Counted from the stretch's first letter, positions 1 to 5,878 are shown. The stretch is 6,652 nucleotides of DNA from an uncultured Collinsella sp. (GCA_905197585.1 CAJJZO010000098.1:1-6652); one strand, 5' to 3'. The notes: generated from the sequence alone by a model not told the origin. Made by a program: numbers and translations.

Positions 1-8
1 TCAATCAT
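1..8 (-). CDS. Start of next operon gene (first codons only)
   Basis: On the minus strand the aroC stop codon TGA (7-5) overlaps an ATG at 8-6, giving the ATGA arrangement typical of translationally coupled genes. Only ATG ATT GA is visible, so the product begins Met-Ile and cannot be identified. No Shine-Dalgarno site lies within the usual distance because the preceding bases are the 14-C run; the nearest GAGGA is about 30 bases upstream. Translation would therefore depend on ribosomes finishing aroC. By context it could be another aromatic gene such as shikimate kinase or prephenate dehydratase, but that is a guess. Confidence 0.35.
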
Positions 9-1123
9 GGCGGGGGGGGGGGGGGTGCGCGCGGGGCGGCGTCCTCGCGGCGGGCGGCCCAGATGGCGAGCGCCGCGGCTGCCGCGGCTAGGGGGACGGC
101 TCGGGGGACGATGCAGGGATCGTGGCGGCCGTGGACCGAGAGCTCGGCATTTTCCATAGCGTCCATGTCCACCGTCTGCTGCTCGCGGCCAATTGAGGGC
201 GTCGGCTTTACGGCCATGCGCCACATGACGGGAGCGCCGGTCGAAATACCGCCCAGGATGCCGCCGGCGTTATTGGACTCGACCTCGATCTCGCCGGTCT
301 CGGCATCAACGCGGTACGGGTCGTTGTTCTCGCTGCCGCGCATGGCGGCCACGGCAAAGCCCATGCCAAGCTCCACGCCCTTTACGGCGGGAATGCCAAA
401 CGCGATTTGCGCGATGCGGTTCTCGATGCCGTCGAATATGGGGTCGCCGATGCCTGCGGGAAGCCCGTAAATGCCGCACTCCACGATGCCGCCGATGCTG
501 TCGAGTTCGTCGCGCGCGGCTAGGATCTCCTCACGCATGCGGCCGGCTGCGGCGGCGTCAATGCACGGCAGATCGTTCGTAAGGATCGCCTTGCGGTCGG
601 CCTCGCGATAGACCATATCGTCCATCGGCAGGTCGGAGATGCCGCCGATCTGCGCGACGTGCGCCATGACCTGAATGCCGCGGGCCTCGAGTGCCTGCAG
701 CGCAATGCCGCCGGCGATGCACAGGGGTGCCGTTAGGCGGCCGGAGAAATGCCCGCCACCAGCGACATCGTGCATGTTGTGATACTTCACACGCGCCGGG
801 TAATCGGCATGTCCCGGACGGGGCTTGCGGCGCAGCTCGGAGTAATCCTTGGAGCGCGTGTTGGTGTTCTCGATAATCGCGGCAATGGGCGCGCCGGTGG
901 TATGTCCATCGACAACACCGGCGATGATGTGGGCGGCGTCGGCCTCGCGGCGTTTGGTCGCGGTCTCGTCGCGGCCGGGGGCGCGACGGTCGAGGAAGGC
1001 CTGCAGCTTCTCCTGGTCCACAGCGATGCCCGCCGGGATGCCATCGAGCGAGCAGCCGATAGCGGGGGAGTGCGATTGGCCGAAGATGCTTAAGTGCAAT
1101 ACGTTGCCAAAGGTCGAGGACAT
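5..1123 (-). CDS. aroC: Chorismate synthase
   Basis: This enzyme converts 5-enolpyruvylshikimate-3-phosphate to chorismate, the last step of the common aromatic pathway, using reduced FMN as cofactor. The 372-residue product shows the family landmarks: FGQSHSPAIG near residues 14-23 (His18 is the expected catalytic histidine; the common form is GESHG), RPGHADYP, the GGGHFSGRLTAP block that is the anaerobe-type version of the second signature, and RHDPCIVPRAVP at 333-344. The start is ATG at 1123, with AGGAGG at 1135-1130 and a 6-base spacer; that Shine-Dalgarno site is encoded by the last codons of aroA, whose stop is one base away. The core ends near residue 357. The remaining tail, REDAAPRA plus six prolines, is low complexity and comes from a GC-rich stretch with a 14-C run, so the true C-terminus is uncertain. 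The stop overlaps the start of the next gene. Confidence 0.96.
   Translation of the reverse strand: MSSTFGNVLHLSIFGQSHSPAIGCSLDGIPAGIAVDQEKLQAFLDRRAPGRDETATKRREADAAHIIAGVVDGHTTGAPIAAIIENTNTRSKDYSELRRKPRPGHADYPARVKYHNMHDVAGGGHFSGRLTAPLCIAGGIALQALEARGIQVMAHVAQIGGISDLPMDDMVYREADRKAILTNDLPCIDAAAAGRMREEILAARDELDSIGGIVECGIYGLPAGIGDPIFDGIENRIAQIAFGIPAVKGVELGMGFAVAAMRGSENNDPYRVDAETGEIEVESNNAGGILGGISTGAPVMWRMAVKPTPSIGREQQTVDMDAMENAELSVHGRHDPCIVPRAVPLAAAAAALAIWAARREDAAPRAPPPPPP
12..25. repeat. 14-base mononucleotide run (G on +, C on -)
   Basis: An uninterrupted run of 14 G on the plus strand lies in the last codons of aroC, where it is read as proline codons, four bases or less from the overlapping start codon of the next gene. 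Runs of this length are prone to slipped-strand mispairing in vivo, and also to sequencing and assembly error (poly-G artefacts at read or contig ends). The flanking plus-strand sequence is also G-rich. Confidence 0.95.
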
Positions 1124-1124
1124 G

Positions 1125-2444
1125 CTATTCCTCCTCGAGTGTGACCTTGCCGCCCAACAGGCGGTAGTGGTCGAAGAAATCGGGATAGGACTTGTTGACG
1201 GCCTCGGCGCCGTGGATCACGACCTCGCCGGTGGCACGGCTCGCGGCGATGGCGGCCATCATGGCGATGCGGTGGTCGTTGTGCGAATCGACCTCGCCGC
1301 CGGTGAAGGCATCGACACCCTTGATGATGAGGTCATCGCCGGCAATGCGCACCTGCGCGCCCAGCGCGGTGAGCTCGCGGGTGGTGGTGGCCAGGCGGTC
1401 GGATTCCTTGATACGCAGGCGGGCGCAATCGCGGATAAAGGTGCGGCCCTGTGCCAGCGAGGCCACGGCCGAGATAACGGGCACCAGGTCGGGAATGTCG
1501 TGGGCGCTCATCTCAAAGCCGGCGAGCTTGTCGGACTGCACGGTGGCGGCGTTGGTGGAGCGCACGATGCGGGCGCCAAAGCGCGAAAGCGCGGCAAGCA
1601 CGTTGCGGTCGCCCTGTGCGGAGCTCAGGGACACGCCCTCGACGGTGATGGGGTCGGTGCCGATAGCGCCGGCACACAGCCAAAAGGCAGCGTTGGACCA
1701 GTCGCCCTCGACGGCCACGCTGCCGGGCGTGCGGTACGAGCCGCTGCTCACGCGGAAGTTCGTGACCTCGGGCTGGCCGTCCTTGGCCGGAATGCGCTCG
1801 ACGTTGACCTCAACGCCAAAGGCCTTCATGGCCTGGATCGTTAGGTTGATGTAGGGGCGGCTCTCAATGAGGCCAGTCACCTGCACACAGGAGGGCTGGG
1901 CGAGCAACGGGGCTGCCAGCAGCAGGCCGGAGATATACTGCGAGCTTACGTTGCCCGGCAGCACAAAGGTGCCCGGGCGCATGCGTCCGCTTGTCTTGAG
2001 CGGAAAACCGCCCAGACCCTGTAGGTCGCAGCCGGCGGCAATGATCTCGTCCGAGAGCGGGGACAGCGGGCGTGCGCCTAGGCGGCCCTGTCCCACAAAG
2101 GTTGCCTCTGCCCCCAGCGCGCAGGCGACGGGCAGCATAAAGCGGAGCGTGGAGCCGCTCTCGCCGCAGTCGAGCGTGCCGCCGGCAAGGGCCTTGAGCA
2201 GGCCGAACTCAATGCTCTTCATGGTGGGGTGGACCTGGAAGCCGTCCTCGACGGTCTCGATGCGGGCGCCGAGCGCCGTGAGGCAGCGGACCGTGGCCTC
2301 AATATCGGCGCAGGTGGTGTTGCAGGTCACATGCGTCTCTCCGTTGGCAAGGGCAGCGCAGATGATGAGACGGTGCGCCATCGACTTGGACGCGATGGCG
2401 GGAACGGTGCCCTTAAGCGGGGACGGGGTGATGCGGGCTAGCAT
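1125..2444 (-). CDS. aroA: 3-phosphoshikimate 1-carboxyvinyltransferase (EPSP synthase)
   Basis: EPSP synthase joins shikimate-3-phosphate and phosphoenolpyruvate to give EPSP and phosphate, the sixth step of the chorismate pathway. The 439-residue length is normal for the two-domain fold. Visible active-site elements are Lys20-Ser21 and Arg25 (SKSMAHR), the PEP loop GESGSTLR at 94-101, RPLSPL at 125-130, SSQYISG at 167-173, DIPDLVP with catalytic-type Asp319, RIKESDR with Glu347 and Arg350, HNDHR with Arg392, and Lys418 before SYPDFF. In the PEP loop, the positions matching E. coli Thr97 and Pro101 are Ser98 and Phe102, while the glycine is kept (Gly97). The ATG start lies inside the end of aroB (7-bp overlap, ATGCTAG), with AGGGAGA about 9 bases upstream as ribosome-binding site. 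The product hands its substrate directly to AroC, encoded one base downstream. Confidence 0.96.
   Translation of the reverse strand: MLARITPSPLKGTVPAIASKSMAHRLIICAALANGETHVTCNTTCADIEATVRCLTALGARIETVEDGFQVHPTMKSIEFGLLKALAGGTLDCGESGSTLRFMLPVACALGAEATFVGQGRLGARPLSPLSDEIIAAGCDLQGLGGFPLKTSGRMRPGTFVLPGNVSSQYISGLLLAAPLLAQPSCVQVTGLIESRPYINLTIQAMKAFGVEVNVERIPAKDGQPEVTNFRVSSGSYRTPGSVAVEGDWSNAAFWLCAGAIGTDPITVEGVSLSSAQGDRNVLAALSRFGARIVRSTNAATVQSDKLAGFEMSAHDIPDLVPVISAVASLAQGRTFIRDCARLRIKESDRLATTTRELTALGAQVRIAGDDLIIKGVDAFTGGEVDSHNDHRIAMMAAIAASRATGEVVIHGAEAVNKSYPDFFDHYRLLGGKVTLEEE
1130..1135 (-). promoter_or_regulatory. aroC Shine-Dalgarno site inside the aroA 3' end
   Basis: AGGAGG on the minus strand lies six bases before the aroC ATG. 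It is formed by the aroA codons for the terminal Leu-Glu-Glu-Glu, and the aroA stop TAG (1127-1125) falls between it and the start. A ribosome finishing aroA sits on this site, which suggests coupled translation of EPSP synthase and chorismate synthase. Confidence 0.8.
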
Positions 2445-3544
2445 GCGGATGCGTCTCCCTTCTGGCCGAGGCCCTCGGCAATGAGTTCGTGGAAAGTGGA
2501 AAGCGGCGTGCGGTCGATGCTGCAGCGGCCAATGCCGTGCGGAATCACCAGGTCGATGGTGTCGCCCGCGCGCTTCTTGTCGTGGAGCGCCTCGGCAAAG
2601 ACGGCATCGGCATCTAGGTCGCAGCGGGTCTTGAGGCCATGGCGGGCGCAGAGCTCCTCAATACGACCGGGCAGTGCAGCATCGCAAGCGCCGTGCAGGG
2701 CCGCGGCGCGCGTGATGATGCCCATGCCGATCGACACGCAGTTGCCGTGTCCGAGCTCAAAGTGCTCGCAGGCCTCGACGGCGTGTCCGGCGCTGTGTCC
2801 AAAGTTGAGCAGCTTGCGCTGGTTGGTTTCGCGCTCGTCGGCGACGACCACGGCGCGCTTGATGTCGATGTTGCGGGCGATGATGAGTGCTACGCGGGCC
2901 ACATCGCGGTTGAGCAGCTCCAGCGTGAGCGGGGTCTTCTCCAGCTCGGCGAAAAGCTCCGGGTCGGCGATCACGGCGTGCTTGACGACCTCGCCGCAGC
3001 CGTCGGCGAACTGCTCGGGCGTGAGGGTGGCCAGGCACCCCACGTCGGCGATAACCACGCTCGGCTGCCAAAAGGCGCCGGCCAAGTTCTTGCCGGCAGC
3101 CAGGTCGATGGCGGTCTTGCCGCCCACCGACGAATCCACCATGGCGAGCAGGCTCGTCGGGATCTGCACAAACTTGCAGCCGCGCATGTAGGTCGCGGCC
3201 ACAAAGCCCGCCACATCGCCCACGACGCCGCCCCCGAGTGCCACGATCACGTCGGAGCGCGAAAGCTCGTGCTCGGCCACAAACTCCAAAATGGCAACAT
3301 AGGTTTCGGCGCGCTTATGGGCCTCGCCGGCCTCGAAGGTGCAGATGCTCACCTCGTAGCCTGACGCCTCCAGGCTCTGCTTAACGGGCATCTGGTAGAG
3401 CGGGCCCACGTTGGTGTCCGTCACGATGACGGCCTTGGTGCCGCCGGCAGTGGCGCGCACGAGCGGTCCCGCCTGCTCCAGCAAAAACGTGCCAACATGC
3501 ACCTGGTAGGGGCGTGCGGTGTCGATATCGATGGTAATCGCCAT
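2438..3544 (-). CDS. aroB: 3-dehydroquinate synthase
   Basis: AroB cyclises DAHP to 3-dehydroquinate, the second step of the pathway, using NAD+ and a divalent metal (usually zinc or cobalt). The 368-residue protein is standard in length. It shows the nucleotide-binding glycine-rich block GGGVVGDVAGF at 104-114, PTSLLAMVDSSVGGKT at 129-144, and the metal ligands expected for the family: Glu185 in GCGEVVKHA, His250 in NFGHSAGHAVE and His266 in LGHGNCVSIGM. The start ATG (3544-3542) is preceded by AAAGGA with a 9-base spacer. The 36-bp gap after tyrA is the only real gap in the operon; it contains a small GGTC/GACC hairpin whose loop and 3' arm include part of the Shine-Dalgarno site, possibly modulating initiation (weak inference). 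The stop codon lies within the first codons of aroA. Confidence 0.97.
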   Translation of the reverse strand: MAITIDIDTARPYQVHVGTFLLEQAGPLVRATAGGTKAVIVTDTNVGPLYQMPVKQSLEASGYEVSICTFEAGEAHKRAETYVAILEFVAEHELSRSDVIVALGGGVVGDVAGFVAATYMRGCKFVQIPTSLLAMVDSSVGGKTAIDLAAGKNLAGAFWQPSVVIADVGCLATLTPEQFADGCGEVVKHAVIADPELFAELEKTPLTLELLNRDVARVALIIARNIDIKRAVVVADERETNQRKLLNFGHSAGHAVEACEHFELGHGNCVSIGMGIITRAAALHGACDAALPGRIEELCARHGLKTRCDLDADAVFAEALHDKKRAGDTIDLVIPHGIGRCSIDRTPLSTFHELIAEGLGQKGDASAC

Positions 3545-3580
3545 AAGCTTCGGTCCTTTCGACCTGGCGTGATGGGTTGT

Positions 3581-4495
3581 CTAGTGGGAGGCCTCGTCGT
3601 CGAGTGCGCGCTTAATGGGGTCGCCCTCGGCCAGGAGATTCTCCAGGTAGCGCTGGTCGCGGTTCTTGAGCGCACGGCGGGAGGCGCCAAGCGATTCGAT
3701 CAGATGGTCGATCTCGAAGGCGAGCGCGTCGGCGTCGTCGATCATGAGCTCGGACCACATTTGCGGGTTGAGGTGCGCCACGCGGGTGAGATCGCGGTAG
3801 CTACCGGCCGAAAAGCCGTGGTGGACCTGGGCGGTGGGGCTTTTGACGTAGGCGTTGGATACCACGTGCGCAAGCTGGCTCGTGAAGGCGATGACGCGGT
3901 CGTGCTCGGCGGCGCTGGTCACGCTGAACTTGCCAAAGCCCAAGGGGCGCACCATCTCGCGCACCTGGCCCAAAAGCTCCAGCTTGAGCGCATCGTCTAC
4001 CGCGGGCGGTACGAGCACCAGCGGGGCGCCCTGGAACAGGTCGGCACGAGAGTTAGCGTAGCCCGAGAACTGGGTGCCCGCCATGGGGTGCGCGCCCACA
4101 AAGTAAAAGCCGTGCTCGCGGGCAAGCTCAAAGGCACGTTCGCACACGATGCCCTTGACGCCCACCGTGTCGATCACCACGGGGCCCATGATGGCGTCGG
4201 TGTCGGTGGCGTCGGCGAGCGCCTTGGCGTGCGTCTCGAGCCACTCGATGCATGCCTCGGGGTAGCAAGCCAGGACGATGATGTCGCATCCGCCGAGTGT
4301 CTTGTCGTTGAGCTCTCCGGCGACAGTGCCCATGCTGGCGGCCGTCATGACATCGTCATCGGGGTCCCAGGCCAGCACGCGAACGCCCGCCTGTGCATAG
4401 CCGCGGGCAAAGCTACCGCCGATGAGGCCCAGGCCGACGATACCGGCGCACTTGGGGCCGCCCTGGTTAACACGCGCGTTTCTCACCGTACCCAT
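3581..4495 (-). CDS. tyrA: Prephenate dehydrogenase (tyrosine branch)
   Basis: Prephenate dehydrogenase oxidatively decarboxylates prephenate to 4-hydroxyphenylpyruvate, committing carbon to tyrosine. The 304-residue protein has an N-terminal Rossmann fold with GLGLIGGS at 21-28 and an acidic residue (Asp44) at the end of the second strand, which favours NAD+ over NADP+. The substrate-domain landmarks are GAHPMAGT at 134-141 (His136 is the catalytic-type histidine), AAEHDRVIAFTSQLAHV around 195-211, and YRDLTRVAHLNPQMW around 233-247. It has neither a fused chorismate mutase nor a C-terminal ACT domain, so it is the short monofunctional form. The usually conserved serine of the D-x-G-S-x-K loop appears to be Gly112. 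The start ATG is 3 bases after the aroF stop, with GGAG six bases upstream. Arogenate dehydrogenase activity cannot be excluded from sequence alone. Confidence 0.93.
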   Translation of the reverse strand: MGTVRNARVNQGGPKCAGIVGLGLIGGSFARGYAQAGVRVLAWDPDDDVMTAASMGTVAGELNDKTLGGCDIIVLACYPEACIEWLETHAKALADATDTDAIMGPVVIDTVGVKGIVCERAFELAREHGFYFVGAHPMAGTQFSGYANSRADLFQGAPLVLVPPAVDDALKLELLGQVREMVRPLGFGKFSVTSAAEHDRVIAFTSQLAHVVSNAYVKSPTAQVHHGFSAGSYRDLTRVAHLNPQMWSELMIDDADALAFEIDHLIESLGASRRALKNRDQRYLENLLAEGDPIKRALDDEASH

Positions 4496-4498
4496 GAG

Positions 4499-5521
4499 CT
4501 ACTCCATGGTCTCTTGGCAGACGACCTCGCGGATGGCTCGGATGCGGCGCATGGTGTCGTCGAACTGATCGGGGGTGAGGGCCTGGGCGCCGTCGGACCA
4601 GGCGCGGCTCGGCTCGTCGTGGACCTCGATCTCCAGGCCGTTGGCACCGCAGGCGGTCGCGGCGAGCGCCATGGGCTCAACGTAGCGGGTGTAGCCGGTG
4701 GCGTGGCTGGGGTCGGCGACGACGGGCAGGTGCGATAGGTGGTGCAGCACCGGCACGGCGTTGAGGTCGAAGGTATTGCGGGTGCGGGTCTCGAAGGTGC
4801 GGATGCCGCGCTCGCACAGGATGACGTTGTCGTTGCCCTCGCTCATGATGTACTCGGCTGCCATAAGCAGCTCGTCGATCGTGCCGGACATACCGCGCTT
4901 GAGCAGAATCGGGGTCTGGGTCTTGCCGACCTCCTTGAGCAGGGGGAAGTTCTGGGCGTTGCGGGCGCCGATCTGCATGACGTCAATCTTCTTGTCCAAG
5001 AAGACCTGCACGTCGCGTGGATCCATGATCTCGGTGACGATCGGCATGTCGAGCTCGGCAGACGCCTCGCACAGCAGGTCGAGGCCGGCGGGGCCCATGC
5101 CCTGGTAGGCGTAGGGGGAGGTGCGGGGCTTGTAGGCACCGCCGCGCAGCATCGTGGCACCGGCGGCCTTCACGCGGCGGGCGATGCGGATGAGGTTCTC
5201 GCCCTCGACGGAGCACGGGCCGGCGATGACCTGGAACTGGTCGCCGCCGATCTTGACGCCGTGGCCGCAGTCGATGACGGAGTCCTCGGGGTGGAATTTA
5301 CGGTTGGCGCGCTTGAACGGCTCGGAGACGCGCTGCACGCGCTCGACGACATCCATGGACTCGAGCAGGAACGGGTCGATCTTGGTCGTATCGCCCACCA
5401 GGCCGATGATCGTCTCGTTCTCGCCGCGCGAGACATCGGTCTTCAGACCCTTTTTCTCAATCCAGCTGACGATATGGCTTACGGCCTCGTCGCTGGCGCT
5501 CTGCTTTAAAATTGCAATCAT
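4499..5521 (-). CDS. aroF: 3-deoxy-7-phosphoheptulonate (DAHP) synthase, type I-beta with regulatory N-domain
   Basis: DAHP synthase condenses phosphoenolpyruvate and erythrose-4-phosphate, the entry and usual control step of aromatic synthesis. The 340-residue product aligns along its length with the Thermotoga-type enzyme. Residues 1 to about 70 (MIAILKQSASDEAV...) form the ferredoxin-like domain that mediates tyrosine/phenylalanine feedback inhibition in that type, followed by the (beta/alpha)8 barrel. Barrel motifs include AGPCSVEG at 100-107, LRGGAYKPRTSPY at 125-137, QIGARNAQNF at 183-192, LLKRG at 206-210, CERGIRTFE at 236-244 and DPSHATG at 270-276. The expected metal ligands are Cys103, His273, Glu299 and Asp310. 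An ATG at 5569 would add 16 residues, but it lies in the loop of the leader hairpin and has no ribosome site. The ATG at 5521 has GAGGTGAGAGG just upstream and matches the family N-terminus. It is the first gene of the operon. Confidence 0.96.
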   Translation of the reverse strand: MIAILKQSASDEAVSHIVSWIEKKGLKTDVSRGENETIIGLVGDTTKIDPFLLESMDVVERVQRVSEPFKRANRKFHPEDSVIDCGHGVKIGGDQFQVIAGPCSVEGENLIRIARRVKAAGATMLRGGAYKPRTSPYAYQGMGPAGLDLLCEASAELDMPIVTEIMDPRDVQVFLDKKIDVMQIGARNAQNFPLLKEVGKTQTPILLKRGMSGTIDELLMAAEYIMSEGNDNVILCERGIRTFETRTRNTFDLNAVPVLHHLSHLPVVADPSHATGYTRYVEPMALAATACGANGLEIEVHDEPSRAWSDGAQALTPDQFDDTMRRIRAIREVVCQETME

Positions 5522-5527
5522 GGTGTG

Positions 5528-5538
5528 CCTCTCACCTC
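5528..5538 (-). promoter_or_regulatory. aroF ribosome-binding site, overlapped by leader ORF stop
   Basis: GAGGTGAGAGG on the minus strand ends six bases before the aroF ATG at 5521 and decides that start. GAGGTGA is a long match to the 16S rRNA 3' end. The stop codon TGA (5534-5532) of the upstream 20-codon ORF lies inside it, so a ribosome terminating there would sit on the aroF initiation site. Confidence 0.85.
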
Positions 5539-5594
5539 GATGGATAACTTTTGCAAAAACGGCCCGCATCGCGAGCCGTGTATATATGGTGCAT
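5532..5594 (-). CDS. Putative aroF leader peptide (20 residues)
   Basis: A short ORF starts ATG CAC CAT ATA TAC (MHHIY) and continues TARDAGRFCKSYPSR to TGA within the aroF Shine-Dalgarno site. No Shine-Dalgarno site precedes its ATG. A -10-like element ends 5 to 8 bases upstream, so transcription would begin at or next to the ATG, i.e. a leaderless leader peptide as described for actinobacterial attenuators. The Tyr codon TAC (5582-5580) directly abuts the 5' arm of the terminator hairpin (5579-5571). A ribosome waiting for Tyr-tRNA there would cover that arm and prevent termination. Another Tyr codon and a Phe codon occur later. The ORF is short enough to arise by chance, so translation is an inference from position and context. 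Confidence 0.45.
   Translation of the reverse strand: MHHIYTARDAGRFCKSYPSR
5555..5579 (-). terminator. Intrinsic terminator in the aroF leader (putative attenuator)
   Basis: Minus-strand ACGGCTCGC (5579-5571) pairs with GCGGGCCGT (5567-5559) as nine consecutive pairs including one G-U, with a three-base GAT loop, and is followed by TTTTT (5559-5555). This is a classical Rho-independent terminator oriented toward aroF. It ends 33 bases before the aroF start codon. The only genes on its upstream side run on the plus strand, so there is no transcript end for it to serve except the aroF mRNA itself; this argues for premature termination control of the operon. On the plus strand the hairpin has no T-run. 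Confidence 0.82.
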
Positions 5595-5602
5595 GAGAGT
5601 TT

Positions 5603-5631
5603 ATACTATCTGACTCGCTTTTGCCTTCTAA
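5603..5631 (-). promoter_or_regulatory. Candidate promoter of the aro operon
   Basis: On the minus strand TAGTAT (5608-5603), matching the actinobacterial TANNNT -10 pattern, overlaps TATAAA (5605-5600), a five-of-six match to TATAAT. A poor -35 match TTAGAA (5631-5626) lies 17 bases from TAGTAT. Transcription would start around 5594, at the leader ORF ATG. This is the best -10 candidate upstream of aroF and lies before the attenuator hairpin, but the weak -35 keeps confidence moderate. Confidence 0.5.
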
Positions 5632-5684
5632 AGTGGGCCGTTGCGGCTCGTCTTCCTCGGAATTGCAAAGCTTTTTCTTTTATT

Positions 5685-5714
5685 TTGATAGCCCGTGGTG
5701 CACTTGGGTATAAT
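5685..5714 (+). promoter_or_regulatory. Promoter of tRNA-Arg
   Basis: TTGATA (5685-5690) and a perfect TATAAT (5709-5714) are separated by 18 bases. An AT-rich stretch just upstream (about 5671-5684, CTTTTTCTTTTATT) resembles an UP element of strong stable-RNA promoters. The tRNA begins 11 bases after the -10, leaving a short 5' leader for RNase P to remove. Confidence 0.88.
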
Positions 5715-5725
5715 GCCAACCGTTG

Positions 5726-5802
5726 GCCCTATTAGCTCAGGGGATTAGAGCGTCTGCCTCCGGAGCAGAAGGCCGTTGGTTCGAATCCAACATGGGGCAC
5801 CA
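5726..5802 (+). tRNA. tRNA-Arg (anticodon CCG)
   Basis: The 77-base sequence folds as a full cloverleaf. The acceptor stem GCCCTAT pairs with ATGGGGC (one G-U). The D arm is GCTC/GAGC. The anticodon stem TCTGC/GCAGA closes the loop CTCCGGA, with anticodon CCG at 5760-5762 reading CGG. The variable loop is AGGCC, and the T arm GTTGG/CCAAC encloses TTCGAAT. The discriminator is A and the CCA end is encoded (5800-5802). A D-loop A at the position-20 region fits bacterial arginine identity. It has its own promoter and terminator and is divergent from the aro operon. Confidence 0.97.
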
Positions 5803-5813
5803 TCGAACGTAAG

Positions 5814-5850
5814 ACCGTCCGAACCTCGCATGGTCCGGGCGGTTTTTCTT
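5814..5850 (+). terminator. Intrinsic terminator after tRNA-Arg
   Basis: ACCGTCCGAACC (5814-5825) pairs with GGTCCGGGCGGT (5832-5843) with one A-C mismatch and one G-U, around a six-base loop, followed by TTTTTCTT (5843-5850). It closes the tRNA transcription unit and sits only 28 bases before the likely ATPase start. Confidence 0.9.
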
Positions 5851-5878
5851 ATACCGACGCGACGTGATGGGACGTGGT

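Noticed and set aside
3545..3580. Small hairpin GGTC/GACC in the tyrA-aroB gap as a regulatory element
   Set aside because: A four-pair stem is too weak to claim; it is noted only in the aroB entry.
3497..4738. Long plus-strand open frame of 413 codons opposite tyrA and aroB (and similar ones at 849-1844, 2639-3364, 4739-5509)
   Set aside because: These are antisense shadows of well-identified genes in GC-rich DNA; they have low-complexity Gly/Ala/Val/His/Arg composition and no recognisable domains.
5522..5569. Upstream ATG at 5569 as the aroF start (16 extra residues)
   Set aside because: It sits in the loop of the leader terminator with no ribosome site, whereas the ATG at 5521 has a strong one and matches the Thermotoga-type N-terminus.
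5512..5668. Three TTGCAA palindromes (5512-5517, 5551-5556, 5663-5668), one within TTTTGCAAAA, as possible operator sites
   Set aside because: One is in aroF codons and one is the terminator T-tract; spacing is irregular, and short AT-rich palindromes are expected by chance.
5522..5725. T-box or other known riboswitch in the aroF leader
   Set aside because: No T-box core motif or other riboswitch consensus is recognisable, and the likely transcript start leaves only a very short leader.
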